Assembly: GCF_001552215.1 (NCBI RefSeq)
Contig: NZ_BCQT01000018.1
Span: 372,001-436,000 of the forward strand
From: Actinomadura macra NBRC 14102
GTDB lineage: Bacteria; Actinomycetota; Actinomycetes; Streptosporangiales; Streptosporangiaceae
Length of the DNA stretch: 64,000 nucleotides
Direction of reading: 5' to 3'
Shown here: piece after piece, positions 32,787 through 42,543 of the stretch
How positions within the stretch are numbered: the first letter of the stretch is position 1
Layout of the letters: each line of letters opens with the position of its first letter
Position numbers and translations under genes: made by a program
Notes under the pieces: generated by a model
What the model was told of the DNA's origin: nothing
Database searches by the model: none
The model's input: the letters and a program-made list of their open reading frames with translations, nothing else

Positions 32787-33191
32787 GGTTTCCTCTTCCT
32801 CGCCGAAGGGACCTGTTCGTGACCTACCGCGTCATCAGCAGATGCGTAGTAACAGATTGCTTTTGACTGGGCACGCCGCGCTACGTTCGGGAGGAGAGAC
32901 TTCACTACCGTTCCATCGCTGTCGCGGTGCTCTCAGGTGTCCGTGATGAGGTGGTCCCACGCGTCGACGGTTTCAGCGGGACCTCGATGAAGATCGATTT
33001 TCGTGGTGTGGGGCGACTCTGTGTCGATCGAGGTCGTCCGGAACCAGCCATGGGGTGATCTGCTGGGGGCCACCGAGGCATGGCGGAAGTTCTCCAGCGA
33101 AGTCGGCCGAATTCTCACCTTCTGATCTGCCGAGCGCCGCCGTGCCGGGCAGGCGTGCGGGCCGGTGCCGGAGTCAGCCGCCGGGCCGGGG
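32787..33191. other. Intergenic region, no supported gene
   Basis: This 405-bp stretch holds the lectin promoter on its left. A short rightward frame (about 32990-33124) reads protein-like text with VRNQPWGDLLGATEAWRKF, and a reverse frame ends in TVDAWDHLITDT. Neither has a credible start or a recognised family. They may be decayed remnants. Confidence 0.4.
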
Positions 33192-34151
33192 TCAGCCGCC
33201 GGGGCCGGGGACGGCGGCGGCCACGGTTGCACGGACTTTGCTGGTCGTCAGGTAACCGCAGACCGCGTGGTTGTTGGGTGAGCGGTTGTCGACCCGTGCG
33301 TCGGCGAGTATCCGCGGGGCCGCCCGGAAGTCGTCGGCGAGGGTGGTGTCAAGGGTGACGACATCGAGCGGGTCGGCGAAATTGGCCCACAGTCCGACTT
33401 GGGACGGCACCCGTAAGGGCCTGGTGATCACGTCCTGGATCTCGGCATAGCCCAGCGGTGATCCGACGGTGACCAGCAGCGGCACGGCCAGATCGGCGAA
33501 GCGCCGCTCCCTCAGCACGTCGTAGGCGACCACGGTCCCCAGACTGTGGCTGACGATCACTACTGGACCGCTCGCCGCCTCAAGGACCTGGCGCAGCCGC
33601 GCCCGGATCGGCTCGTTGCTGGGAGTGAAGAAGTAGGCGTCGGCGTCGGGGATGAGCCGGCGTAACAGCTGCCGCAGCAGCAGACGGCGCAACGTCGCGG
33701 GCAACGGCATCAGCGCGGAGACCTCAAGGGCACCGTTCGGCGCGGCGCCCACCGGCGGGCGACCGGCGGCGCGTGCCGCCATGCTCAGCGACAGGTTGAG
33801 TGCCAGCTGCCGTCCGCGCGGGGTCAACCTCTCCAGCAGTTCGGTGTCCTGGGCGCCTTCGCCGGATTCCTCACTGGCCAGTACCTCATCCAGAGCCGCC
33901 GTGGTGTCGTTCATGGCCCTGCTGACCAGAGCGGCCAGCAGTTGCTCCTGGTTGCACGCGTCGGCGCTGATCTGGCCTGGCTGGGGGTGCAGCACATCGG
34001 CGTAATGGGCCATGCGCGTCCGCTCGCCCATGTCCGCGCCGAACAGATGCTGGTCCCAACTGCGCTTGAGATCCTCGCGGGGCGGTTTGTTGCCGGCGCC
34101 GTGGACATAGACGACGGCCGGGGTCCCCGAGGTGAGCTTCGCGGAGTCCAT
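33192..34151 (-). CDS. Alpha/beta-hydrolase-fold lipase/esterase-like protein
   Basis: A 319-residue protein without signal peptide. AVVYVHGAGNKPP (about 12-24) gives the oxyanion HG motif and VVIVSHSLGTVVAYDVL (about 196-212) the GxSxG-like nucleophile with Ser. A C-terminal His is possible in RSPNNHAVCGYL (about 296). The middle contains a long charged helical insertion. The pattern resembles PGAP1-like/serine-peptidase-type hydrolases acting on lipids or proteins. It stands alone; the role is unknown. Confidence 0.7.
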   Translation of the reverse strand: MDSAKLTSGTPAVVYVHGAGNKPPREDLKRSWDQHLFGADMGERTRMAHYADVLHPQPGQISADACNQEQLLAALVSRAMNDTTAALDEVLASEESGEGAQDTELLERLTPRGRQLALNLSLSMAARAAGRPPVGAAPNGALEVSALMPLPATLRRLLLRQLLRRLIPDADAYFFTPSNEPIRARLRQVLEAASGPVVIVSHSLGTVVAYDVLRERRFADLAVPLLVTVGSPLGYAEIQDVITRPLRVPSQVGLWANFADPLDVVTLDTTLADDFRAAPRILADARVDNRSPNNHAVCGYLTTSKVRATVAAAVPGPGG

Positions 34152-34293
34152 CGCGCCTCCCGGACGTAATGATCCGTACTGTCACTAGATCGTCACATTC
34201 CGCATGAGGATGGGCATCCTCCAATCGGCGTAGTCGAGACGCGACCATCTGTGCACGCGGCGGCCTCTGACCTCGATCAAGCCCTGCACGCGG

Positions 34294-35676
34294 TCAGACC
34301 CCAGCCAGCTTCTTCGGGTGGGTGCGCAGGTAGACCATCCAGGTCAGCGCGAAGCACAGCGCGTAGAAGGCGATGAACGCGACATAGGCGGCCTCGCCGG
34401 TCCTGTAGGCCATGAACGACTGGCGGAAGGCGACGTTGACCAGCACCCCGCCGAACGCGCCGACCGCACCGGCGATGCCGATCAGGGCGCCGGCCATGCG
34501 CCGCGCCTCGTGCTCGGCCGCCGCGGGATCGCCGCCGTTGGCGACGCCGAGCTCGGCCCTGGCCCGGAAGATGGCCGGGATCATCTTGTAGGTCGAGCCG
34601 TTGCCGACGCCGCTGAAGACGAACAGCAGGATGAACCCGGCCAGATACAGCGGCAGCGACCGCTGCCCGGAGGCGACCAGCACCAGGGAGGCCGCGACCG
34701 CCATCGCCACGAAGTTCCAGAACGTGACCTTGGCCCCGCCCAGCCGGTCGGCCATCCAGCCGCCGGCCGGGCGGATCAGCGAGCCGAGCAGTGGCCCGAG
34801 GAAGGTCAGGTACGCGGCCTTGATGGGGGTGTCGAAATCGGCCGTGAACTGCACCTGGAGCACCTGTCCGAAGGCGAAGCCGAAGCCGATGAACGAGCCG
34901 AAGGTGCCGATGTAGAGCACCGACATGATCCAGGTGTGCGGGTCGCGGCACACGTCCCGCATCGCCCGCCCGTCGTTGCGGGCCTGCGAGAGGTTGTCCA
35001 TGTAGAGCGCCGAGCCGAGGGCGGCGAGCACGATCAGCGGGATGTAGATCCCGGCGACCAGCCCGGGGCTTGCGTCGCCGGCCGTGGCGAGCAACGCCAG
35101 GCCGACCAACTGGACCACGGCGACGCCGAGGTTGCCGCCGCCGGCGTTGAGGCCCAGCGCCCAGCCCTTGAGACGCTGCGGGTAGAAGGCGTTGATGTTG
35201 GCCATCGAGGACGCGAAGTTCCCGCCGCCGACCCCGGCCACCGCGGCCAGCAGGAGCAGGGTGGAGTACGAGACGCCCGGCTCGATGAGGAACGCGGCCA
35301 GCACCGAGGGCACCAGCAGCAGCGCCGCGCTGAAGATCGTCCAGTTGCGGCCGCCGAACCGGGCGACGGCGAAGGTGTAGGGCAGCCGCAGCACCGAGCC
35401 GATGAGCGCCGGTACCGCGGTCAGCACGAACTTGCCCGCCGGGTCGATCCCGTACGCGGGGCCGAGGAACAGCACCAGCACGGACCACAGCGTCCATACC
35501 GAGAAGCCGATGTGCTCGGAGAAGATCGAGAAGATCAGGTTGCGGCGGGCGACGCGGGCGCCGCCGCCGTGCCAGAACTCCGGCTCCTCGGGCCGCCAGT
35601 CATCGATCCAGCGGCCCTTGAGGCGGGCGAGCGAGGAACCGCGGCCCTTCTGTTCGACATCGGTGGTGACGGTCAT
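34294..35676 (-). CDS. narK: Nitrate/nitrite transporter NarK
   Basis: A 461-residue MFS transporter of the NarK/NNP family with about 12 membrane segments. The nitrate-signature-like stretches GVGGGNFASSMANINAFYP (about 140) and FSGVGNGSTYKMIPAIF (about 345) are diagnostic. The ATG at 35676 was chosen because upstream residues in the open frame are not family-like. It is divergent from the nitrate reductase gene, so the region 35677-35877 is a shared promoter. It imports nitrate or exports nitrite for the assimilation genes. Confidence 0.93.
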   Translation of the reverse strand: MTVTTDVEQKGRGSSLARLKGRWIDDWRPEEPEFWHGGGARVARRNLIFSIFSEHIGFSVWTLWSVLVLFLGPAYGIDPAGKFVLTAVPALIGSVLRLPYTFAVARFGGRNWTIFSAALLLVPSVLAAFLIEPGVSYSTLLLLAAVAGVGGGNFASSMANINAFYPQRLKGWALGLNAGGGNLGVAVVQLVGLALLATAGDASPGLVAGIYIPLIVLAALGSALYMDNLSQARNDGRAMRDVCRDPHTWIMSVLYIGTFGSFIGFGFAFGQVLQVQFTADFDTPIKAAYLTFLGPLLGSLIRPAGGWMADRLGGAKVTFWNFVAMAVAASLVLVASGQRSLPLYLAGFILLFVFSGVGNGSTYKMIPAIFRARAELGVANGGDPAAAEHEARRMAGALIGIAGAVGAFGGVLVNVAFRQSFMAYRTGEAAYVAFIAFYALCFALTWMVYLRTHPKKLAGV

Positions 35677-35802
35677 GGGAAGACTCCTCGTGGTCGGCGA
35701 GACGCCACGAAAAGTAGGAGCCCGGGATTTCGCCGTTGTGCTTCTTGTAATGCGGCAGTGATAATTCCGCCGCACCGGGCACCGGTTCGCGATGTGAGGC
35801 CG

Positions 35803-35840
35803 GGCGTGAGTCGCTTTTAACACCCGGGTCACACGCGGGA
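35803..35840 (+). promoter_or_regulatory. Nitrate-assimilation promoter element, copy 1
   Basis: A block around GGCGTGAG...CTTTTAACAC...GGGTCACA is repeated upstream of nirB at 39521. In both places the CTTTTAA core lies exactly 64 bp before the ATG, and similarity continues through GGGAC and GAAACGGC. It is likely the binding region of NnaR and/or GlnR; which protein binds which half cannot be told. Confidence 0.65.
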
Positions 35841-35877
35841 CCCGAACGCGAAACGGCGCTCGCACACGCTCGGGGAC

Positions 35878-37998
35878 ATGACCGATACCCGGACGCACTG
35901 CCCGTACTGTGCCCTGCAATGCGGGATGTCACTGGGCCGGGACGGCGCTCCCGCAGCGGGCCCGCTGCGGGTCACCCCCCGCGTGGACGTGCCGGCCAAC
36001 CGAGGCGGGCTGTGCCAGAAGGGCTGGACCGCCGCCGAGATGCTCACCGTCCCGGACCGGCTGACCAGCCCGCTGATGCGCTCCAGGCGGGACGCGCCGC
36101 TGGAGCCCTGCACCTGGGACGAGGCGGTGGACCGCATCACCTCGGAGATCACCCGGTTGCAGGGCGCGCACGGCCTGGACGCGGTCGCGGTGTTCGGCGG
36201 CGGTGGGCTGACCAACGAGAAGGCCTACCAGCTGGGGAAGTTCGCCCGGATCGCGCTGCGCACCTCCCAGATCGACTACAACGGCCGGTTCTGCATGTCC
36301 TCGGCGGCCGCCGCCTCGGGCCGGGCCTTCGGGCTGGACCGCGGGCTGCCGGGGCCGGTCACCGACCTGGGCAGGGCCGACGCGATCCTGCTGACCGGGG
36401 GGAACGTCGCCGAGACGATGCCGCCCTTCATGCGGCACCTCACCGACGCCCAGCGCGGCGGCGGGGCGCTGATCGTCATCGACCCGCGCCGCACCGCCAC
36501 GGCCCGGCAGGCCGATCTGTACCTCCAGCCCACGCCCGGCACCGACCTGGCCCTGGCGAACGGGATGCTGCACCTGGCCATCGAAGAGAGCCTGCTGGAC
36601 GAGGAGTTCCTGGCCGCGCGCACCGGCGGGTTCGAGGCCGTCCGCACGGTCGTGAACGGCTACTGGCCCGACCGCGTGGAGCGGATCACCGGGGTGCCGG
36701 TGCCGTCCATGCGCGAGGCCGTCCGGCTGCTGGCCCGCGGCCGTCGCTCCTACGTCCTGACCGCCCGCGGCACCGAACAGCACGCCCGCGGCACCGACAT
36801 GGTGACCGCGTTCATCAACCTGGCGCTCGCGCTGGGCCTGCCGGGACGTCCGGGATCGGGGTACGGGTGCCTGACCGGTCAGGGCAACGGTCAGGGCGGC
36901 CGCGAGCACGGCCAGAAGGCCGACCAGCTGCCCGGCTACCGCAAGATCGACGACCCGGAGGCGCGCGCCCATGTCGCCGCGGTCTGGGGCGTGCGCCCCG
37001 CGGACCTGCCGGGGCCGGGACGCTCGGCCTACGAACTGCTGTCGGCGCTCGGGACGGCCGAGGGGCCCAAGGCGATGCTGCTGTTCGGCTCCAACCCGGT
37101 GGTGTCGGCGCCGCGAGCGTCCGCCGTCGAGGAGCGGATCCGCGCTCTGGACTTCCTGGCCGTGGCCGACTTCGTTCCGTCGGAGTCCGCGGTCCTGGCC
37201 GACGTCGTGCTGCCGACCGCCCAGTGGGCCGAGGAGTCGGGCACGATGACCAATCTGGAGGGGAGGGTCCTGCGCCGCAACCGCGCGGTCACACCACCGG
37301 CGGACGTCCGCACCGACCTGGAGATTCTGGCCGTGCTGGCCGACCGGCTGCACGCGCCCGGGACCTGGAGCGGCGAGCCGTCCGAGGTCTTCGAGGAACT
37401 ACGCGAAGCCAGCGCCGGTGGCCCGGCCGACTACTCGGGCATCACCTACGAACGCATCGAGAAGGAGGGCGGGGTCTTCTGGCCCTGCCCGTCCGAGGAG
37501 CATCCGGGCACGCCACGGCCGTTCCTGGAGCGGTTCGCCACGCCCGACGGGCGGGCCCGCCTCACACCGGTGGAGTACACCGGCCCGGCCGAGGACGTCG
37601 ACCCCGAGTACCCGGTCTACCTGACCACGGGACGGGTGCTGGCGCAGTACCAGAGCGGCGCCCAGACCCGCCGCGTCAAGCCCCTGGTAGACGCGGCGCC
37701 CGAAGCGTTCGTGGAGCTGCATCCCGATCTTGCCGAGCGGCTGGACATCGCCGACGGCGACCGGGTGAGGGTCGTCAGCCGCCGGGGGAGCGCGACCGTG
37801 CGGGCCCGGCTGACCGAGGCGATCCGGTACGACACCGTCTTCATGCCGTTCCACTGGGCCGGTGAGGGAAGGGCCAACCTCCTCACCAACCCGGCGCTCG
37901 ATCCGCTGTCGCGCATGCCCGAGTTCAAGGTCTGCGCCGTACGGCTGGAACCGGTGCTCTCCGCGTCCGTCCCCGTCATCGAAGGAGCCGTCGCGTGA
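35878..37998 (+). CDS. nasC: Assimilatory nitrate reductase, molybdopterin catalytic subunit
   Basis: A 706-residue molybdopterin oxidoreductase reducing nitrate to nitrite in the cytoplasm. The N-terminal [4Fe-4S] ligands are Cys8, Cys11, Cys15 and Cys47 (CPYCALQC...GLCQKGW). The bis-MGD domains follow, with FCMSSAAAASGRAFGLDRG, and the C-terminal molydopterin-dinucleotide-binding domain includes YLTTGRVLAQYQSG. No Tat signal is present, as expected for the assimilatory enzyme. It overlaps the flavoprotein gene by 4 bp. Confidence 0.93.
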   Translation: MTDTRTHCPYCALQCGMSLGRDGAPAAGPLRVTPRVDVPANRGGLCQKGWTAAEMLTVPDRLTSPLMRSRRDAPLEPCTWDEAVDRITSEITRLQGAHGLDAVAVFGGGGLTNEKAYQLGKFARIALRTSQIDYNGRFCMSSAAAASGRAFGLDRGLPGPVTDLGRADAILLTGGNVAETMPPFMRHLTDAQRGGGALIVIDPRRTATARQADLYLQPTPGTDLALANGMLHLAIEESLLDEEFLAARTGGFEAVRTVVNGYWPDRVERITGVPVPSMREAVRLLARGRRSYVLTARGTEQHARGTDMVTAFINLALALGLPGRPGSGYGCLTGQGNGQGGREHGQKADQLPGYRKIDDPEARAHVAAVWGVRPADLPGPGRSAYELLSALGTAEGPKAMLLFGSNPVVSAPRASAVEERIRALDFLAVADFVPSESAVLADVVLPTAQWAEESGTMTNLEGRVLRRNRAVTPPADVRTDLEILAVLADRLHAPGTWSGEPSEVFEELREASAGGPADYSGITYERIEKEGGVFWPCPSEEHPGTPRPFLERFATPDGRARLTPVEYTGPAEDVDPEYPVYLTTGRVLAQYQSGAQTRRVKPLVDAAPEAFVELHPDLAERLDIADGDRVRVVSRRGSATVRARLTEAIRYDTVFMPFHWAGEGRANLLTNPALDPLSRMPEFKVCAVRLEPVLSASVPVIEGAVA

Positions 37999-39491
37999 AC
38001 ACGAGCGCACAGCCGAAAGGCATGGTCGTCGTCGGCAACGGCATGGCCGGATCTCGGTTCGTGACCGAGGTCCGCGCCCGCGATTCGCGGGTGCCGCTGA
38101 CGGTGTACGGCGCCGAGCCGCGGCAGCCCTACAACCGGGTGCTGCTGTCGAACGTGCTGGCCGGCAGGTCCCGGCCGGACCAGATCGGCCTCGTCGACCC
38201 GGCCTGGTACGGGGACAACGCCGTCGACGCACGGCTCGGCGTGGAGGTCGTCAGGATCGACCGCGAGGCTGGCGTCGTGCACGGGTCCGACGGCGGCGCC
38301 GTCCCGTACGAGACGCTGGTGCTGGCGACCGGGAGCAACTCCTTCGTGCCGCCCTTCCCGGGGACGGAAGGCGGCCTGCCGGCGGGCGCGGTGGCGTTCC
38401 GGACGCTCGACGACTGCCGGGCGATCATCGAGGCGGCGCGGGGCGCGCACCGGGCGGTGGTGATCGGTGGCGGGCTGCTGGGCATCGAGGCCGCCCGCGG
38501 CCTGGCCGGGCGCGGGCTCGACGTGGTCGTGCTGCACCGGGCGGGGCACCTCATGGAGCGCCAGCTGGACCCCGCCGCGGGGAAGGTCCTGGCCCGAACA
38601 CTGCGGCTCCTGGGCGTCCGGTCACGGCTGGGCGCCGACGTCACCGGCCTGCGGATCGACCGGGACGGCGCGGCGGGGCCGCGGGTCACAGGCGTGGAAC
38701 TGGCCGCGTCCGCGGGCGGCGGCGGGCCCGAGGTCGTCGAGGCCGATCTGGTCGTGGTGGCGTGCGGGGTGCGTCCCGAAGTGGGGCTCGCGCGGGCGGC
38801 CGGACTGGAGGTCGACCGCGGCATCGTGGTGGACGAGACGCTGCGCTCGGTGACCGATCCGTCGGTGCGGGCGCTCGGGGAGTGCTCGCAGTACGGCGGG
38901 ACGGTGTACGGGCTGGTGGCGCCGGCGTGGGAGCAGGCGGGCGTGCTGGCCGACCTGGTGACCGGCACGGACGCCGCGGCCCGCTTCACCGGGGCGCGGG
39001 AGATCACCCGGCTGAAGGCGGCCGGCGTGGACCTGGTGTCGATGGGGGAGACCCATCACGGCGACGACGATCCCGAGGTGGAGATCATCCAGTATGCCGA
39101 CGCCGGGCGCGGGACGTACAAGAAGGTGTCGATCAGGGACGGCCGGGTGATCGGCGCGATCCTGCTCGGCGAGACCGGCACGGCCGGCACGCTGACCCGG
39201 CTGTACGACCGGGCGGCGCCGCTGCCGACCGACCGGCTGAGCCTGTTCTTCCCCGGCCTGGGCGGCGCGCAGCCGGTGGACTCACCGGTGCGGATTCCGG
39301 ACGGGGCGACGATCTGCAACTGCAACAACGTGTCCAAGGGCGGGATTCGCGCGTGCTGGGAGGGCGGTGCGCGGACGGCCGACGAGGTGTGTGCGCGGAC
39401 CCGGGCGGGGACGGGCTGCGGTGGCTGCCGGGACGCCGTCGAGGGGATCGTCTCGTGGCTGGCCGAGCGGGAGTCGGTCCCCGCGCGCTGA
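37995..39491 (+). CDS. FAD-dependent electron-transfer subunit with BFD-like [2Fe-2S] domain (nitrate reductase partner)
   Basis: A 498-residue pyridine nucleotide-disulfide-type flavoprotein. The FAD site VVVGNGMAGSRF is near residue 12 and the NAD(P) site VVIGGGLLGIEAARGLAGRG near 155. A C-terminal BFD-like domain has four Cys (CNCNN...GCGGC). It resembles the N-terminal part of NirB and the NasB-type electron donor of nitrate reductase. It is fused in operon with nasC (GTGA overlap) and most likely feeds electrons from NAD(P)H to it. Confidence 0.87.
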   Translation: MNTSAQPKGMVVVGNGMAGSRFVTEVRARDSRVPLTVYGAEPRQPYNRVLLSNVLAGRSRPDQIGLVDPAWYGDNAVDARLGVEVVRIDREAGVVHGSDGGAVPYETLVLATGSNSFVPPFPGTEGGLPAGAVAFRTLDDCRAIIEAARGAHRAVVIGGGLLGIEAARGLAGRGLDVVVLHRAGHLMERQLDPAAGKVLARTLRLLGVRSRLGADVTGLRIDRDGAAGPRVTGVELAASAGGGGPEVVEADLVVVACGVRPEVGLARAAGLEVDRGIVVDETLRSVTDPSVRALGECSQYGGTVYGLVAPAWEQAGVLADLVTGTDAAARFTGAREITRLKAAGVDLVSMGETHHGDDDPEVEIIQYADAGRGTYKKVSIRDGRVIGAILLGETGTAGTLTRLYDRAAPLPTDRLSLFFPGLGGAQPVDSPVRIPDGATICNCNNVSKGGIRACWEGGARTADEVCARTRAGTGCGGCRDAVEGIVSWLAERESVPAR

Positions 39492-39522
39492 GTCCGCGTG
39501 TCCGGCGCAGCGCGTGGCGCGG

Positions 39523-39560
39523 CGTGAGCGCCTTTTAACACGCTGGTGACAAAGGGGACG
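39523..39560 (+). promoter_or_regulatory. Nitrate-assimilation promoter element, copy 2 (nirB)
   Basis: A close copy of the element at 35803: GGCGTGAG, CTTTTAACAC, TGGTGACA, GGGAC and then GAAACGGC. CTTTTAA lies 64 bp before ATG 39596, the same as at nasC. This supports both co-regulation and the choice of start for nirB. Confidence 0.65.
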
Positions 39561-39595
39561 CAACCGTGAAACGGCCGCTGCTGAGGATCGGGTTC

Positions 39596-42151
39596 ATGAA
39601 CGACGTAGGAGACGTCCCCAGGGGGCCCGCGCGGCTGGTCGTCGTCGGCCACGGGCCGACCGGGCACCGGCTGGTCGAGGCGCTGCGCGAGCGCGACACG
39701 GCCGGCGCCTGGCAGGTCACGGTGATCGGCGAGGAGACCCGTCCTGCCTACGACCGGGTGGCGCTCACCTCGTACCTGACCGAGGACGCCGACCTGGCCT
39801 GCGCGCCGCACGACGCCGCCGTCGAGCTGCTGACCGGCGATCCGGTCACCGAGATCGACCGGGCATCCCGGACGGTCCGGACCGCGGCCGGCCGGGAGGT
39901 CGGCTACGACGCGCTCGTGATCGCCACCGGCTCGGCGCCGTTCGTGCCGCCGGTGCCCGGCCACGACCTGCCGGGTGTGTTCGTCTACCGGACGATCGAC
40001 GACCTGGAAGACATCCGCGCGCACTGCGCGGACCTCACCTCGCCGGGGCCCGCCGGAGTCGTCGTCGGCGGCGGGCTGCTCGGTCTGGAGGCGGCGCGGG
40101 CCATGCAGGGCCTGGGCGTCGATACCCACGTCGTCGAGGTCGCGCCGTGGCTGATGCCGCGCCAGCTCGACGAGGGCGGCGGTTCGATGCTGCGCCGCCA
40201 CATCGAGGCGCTGGACATCGAGGTGCACGCCGGCACTCCGATGGCGGGTCTGGAGGCGGGCGCGGACGGCGTGGTCCACCGGATCGCGCTCAGCGACGGC
40301 ACGTCCATCGACGCGGGCGTGGTCGTGTTCTCGGCCGGGATCCGGCCCCGCGACCACCTGGCCCGCGGATGCGGCCTGCCGGTGGGGGAGCGGGGCGGCA
40401 TCGTCGTGGACGAGACCTGCCGGACCGAGGACCCCGCGATCTACGCGGTAGGCGAGTGCGCCCTGATCGGCGGCCAGGTGTACGGCCTGGTCGCTCCGTG
40501 CTTCAGCATGGCCGAGGTGGTCGCCGACCAGCTGCTTGCGCGGGCCGCCGGGGGCGCGGGCGGGGCTCGCTTCGAGGGCGCGGACACGTCCACCAAGCTC
40601 AAGCTGATGGGCGTGGACGTGGCGAGCTTCGGCGACCCGTTCGCCGGACCGGACCAGAACGCGCTGGACGTCACCTACACCGACCCCGTCGCCGGGATCT
40701 ACAAGAAGCTGGTCGTCAGCGACGACGCCCGCATGCTGCTGGGCGGCGTCCTGGTCGGCGACGCCGAGTCCTACCCCACGCTGCGCGCCTACCTCGGCAC
40801 CGAGTTGCCGGGTTCGCCCGAGCAGGTGCTGTTCGGCGGGACGCAGGCCGCGGCCGGCGACCTGCCGGGCGCGACCGTGATCTGTAGCTGCAACAACGTC
40901 ACCGCCGCCACGATCCGGTGCACGATCCGCGACGAGGGCCTGACCGATCTGGGCGGCGTCAAGACATGCACGCGCGCCGGCACGACCTGCGGCAGCTGCG
41001 TGCCGCTGGCCAAGAAGATCCTGGACGCGGAGCTGACCGCGGCGGGCATCGAGGTCAGCAAAGCGCTGTGCGAGCACTTCGACCACAGCAGGGCCGAGCT
41101 GTTCGACATCGCGCGGGTGACCGGGATCAGCACGTTCACCGCACTGGTCGAACGGCACGGTCGGGGCCGGGGCTGTGACATCTGCAAGCCGGTGGTGGCC
41201 TCGATCCTGGCCAGCCTGGGCAACGGCCACATCCTGGCGGGCGAGCAGGCCGCGTTGCAGGACACCAACGACCACTTCCTGGCCAACCTGCAGAAGAACG
41301 GCACCTACTCGGTGGTGCCGCGGGTGCCCGGCGGTGAGATCACTCCCGAGCGGCTGATCGTGATCGGCGAGGTGGCCCGCGAGTTCGGCCTCTACACCAA
41401 GATCACCGGCGCGCAGCGGATCGACCTGTTCGGCGCCCGGGTCGAGCAGCTGCCGCGGATCTGGAAGCGGCTGGTGGAGGCCGGGTTCGAGTCCGGGCAC
41501 GCCTACGGCAAGGCGTTGCGGACCGTGAAGTCGTGCGTCGGGTCGACCTGGTGCCGGTACGGCGTACAGGACTCGGTCGGTATGGCGATCAAGCTGGAGC
41601 TGCGGTACCGGGGGCTGCGCGCCCCGCACAAGCTCAAGTCGGCGGTGTCGGGCTGCGCCCGCGAGTGCGCCGAGGCGCAGAGCAAGGACTTCGGGATCAT
41701 CGCGACCGAGCAGGGCTGGAACCTCTACGTCGCGGGCAACGGCGGGATGCGGCCCCGGCACGGTGACCTGTTCGCCACCGACCTGGACGACGAGACACTG
41801 GTCCGCTACATCGACCGCTTCCTGATGTTCTACATCCGCACCGCCGACCGGCTCCAGCGCACGGCGTCCTGGTTGGAGGGCCTGGAGGGCGGCCTCGACT
41901 ACCTGCGCGCGGTCGTCGTCGAGGACTCGCTCGGCCTGTGCGCGGAACTGGACGCCGCGATGGACCGGCACGTGGGCTCCTACTCCGACGAGTGGCGCGA
42001 CACCCTCGACGACCCCGAGAAGCTCGGCCGCTTCGTCTCTTTCGTCAACGCTCCCGACACCCCCGACCCGAGCATCGTGTTCGAACCCGAGCGCGAACAG
42101 ATCAAGCCGGTGCTCATGGCCGGCCCGAGCCTGGAGGTGGCCGCCCGATGA
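39596..42151 (+). CDS. nirB: Nitrite reductase [NAD(P)H] large subunit
   Basis: An 851-residue assimilatory nitrite reductase (nitrite to ammonium). Order: FAD/NAD domain (VVVGHGPTGHRLVEAL near the start; VVVGGGLLGLEAARAMQGLG near 150), BFD-like [2Fe-2S] segment (CSCNNV...CGSC), ferredoxin-like half domains, then sirohaem/[4Fe-4S] ligands KSCVGSTWCRYG (C-x5-C) and SGCARECAEA (C-x3-C). An in-frame GTG at 39566 would lie within the conserved promoter block, and the promoter-to-ATG spacing matches nasC, so ATG 39596 is preferred. It overlaps nirD by 4 bp. Confidence 0.95.
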   Translation: MNDVGDVPRGPARLVVVGHGPTGHRLVEALRERDTAGAWQVTVIGEETRPAYDRVALTSYLTEDADLACAPHDAAVELLTGDPVTEIDRASRTVRTAAGREVGYDALVIATGSAPFVPPVPGHDLPGVFVYRTIDDLEDIRAHCADLTSPGPAGVVVGGGLLGLEAARAMQGLGVDTHVVEVAPWLMPRQLDEGGGSMLRRHIEALDIEVHAGTPMAGLEAGADGVVHRIALSDGTSIDAGVVVFSAGIRPRDHLARGCGLPVGERGGIVVDETCRTEDPAIYAVGECALIGGQVYGLVAPCFSMAEVVADQLLARAAGGAGGARFEGADTSTKLKLMGVDVASFGDPFAGPDQNALDVTYTDPVAGIYKKLVVSDDARMLLGGVLVGDAESYPTLRAYLGTELPGSPEQVLFGGTQAAAGDLPGATVICSCNNVTAATIRCTIRDEGLTDLGGVKTCTRAGTTCGSCVPLAKKILDAELTAAGIEVSKALCEHFDHSRAELFDIARVTGISTFTALVERHGRGRGCDICKPVVASILASLGNGHILAGEQAALQDTNDHFLANLQKNGTYSVVPRVPGGEITPERLIVIGEVAREFGLYTKITGAQRIDLFGARVEQLPRIWKRLVEAGFESGHAYGKALRTVKSCVGSTWCRYGVQDSVGMAIKLELRYRGLRAPHKLKSAVSGCARECAEAQSKDFGIIATEQGWNLYVAGNGGMRPRHGDLFATDLDDETLVRYIDRFLMFYIRTADRLQRTASWLEGLEGGLDYLRAVVVEDSLGLCAELDAAMDRHVGSYSDEWRDTLDDPEKLGRFVSFVNAPDTPDPSIVFEPEREQIKPVLMAGPSLEVAAR

Positions 42152-42543
42152 CCACGACCCGCGAGCCGGCTCACACCCGTGAGACCGCCGGCGCGGCGGT
42201 GCGCTGGCACGATGTCTGCTCCTACGGCGACCTGATGCCCGAGCGCGGTGCCTGCGCGATCGCGGACGGCGTCCAGGTGGCCCTCTTCCGGACCTACGAG
42301 GGCGCGCTGTTCGCCACGTCCAACCTGGACCCGTTCAGCGGTGCGTACGTGATCTCGCGGGGGATCCTCGGTACCCGAGGCGGTGCGCCCACCGTCGCCT
42401 CGCCCATGTTCAAGCAGGTCTTCGACCTGCGGACCGGAAGCTGCCTGGACGAGCCCGACGTGGCGCTGCCCACCTTCGCGATCCGGCGGAGTCCCGCCGC
42501 CGACCGAGTGGAGGTGGCGCTGCCGCATGAAGACCGAGAGTGA
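42148..42543 (+). CDS. nirD: Nitrite reductase [NAD(P)H] small subunit
   Basis: A 131-residue Rieske-fold small subunit of the NirBD enzyme. It starts MTTTREPAHTRETAGAA and contains VRWHDVCSYGDLMPERGACA and LFATSNLDPFSGAYVISRGI. The Rieske metal ligands are absent, as is usual in NirD. The start overlaps nirB (ATGA) and the 3' end overlaps nnaR by 17 bp, so the three are translationally coupled. Confidence 0.93.
   Translation: MTTTREPAHTRETAGAAVRWHDVCSYGDLMPERGACAIADGVQVALFRTYEGALFATSNLDPFSGAYVISRGILGTRGGAPTVASPMFKQVFDLRTGSCLDEPDVALPTFAIRRSPAADRVEVALPHEDRE

Noticed and set aside
32933..33232. Short reverse gene in the lectin/hydrolase gap
   Set aside because: Pro/Ala-rich start, no recognisable domain or RBS; at most a decayed remnant.
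39056..41971. Very long reverse-strand open frame (971 codons) opposite nirB
   Set aside because: It is antisense to an unmistakable nitrite reductase, its product is Arg/Gly/Pro/His rich, and such shadow frames are common in high-GC DNA.
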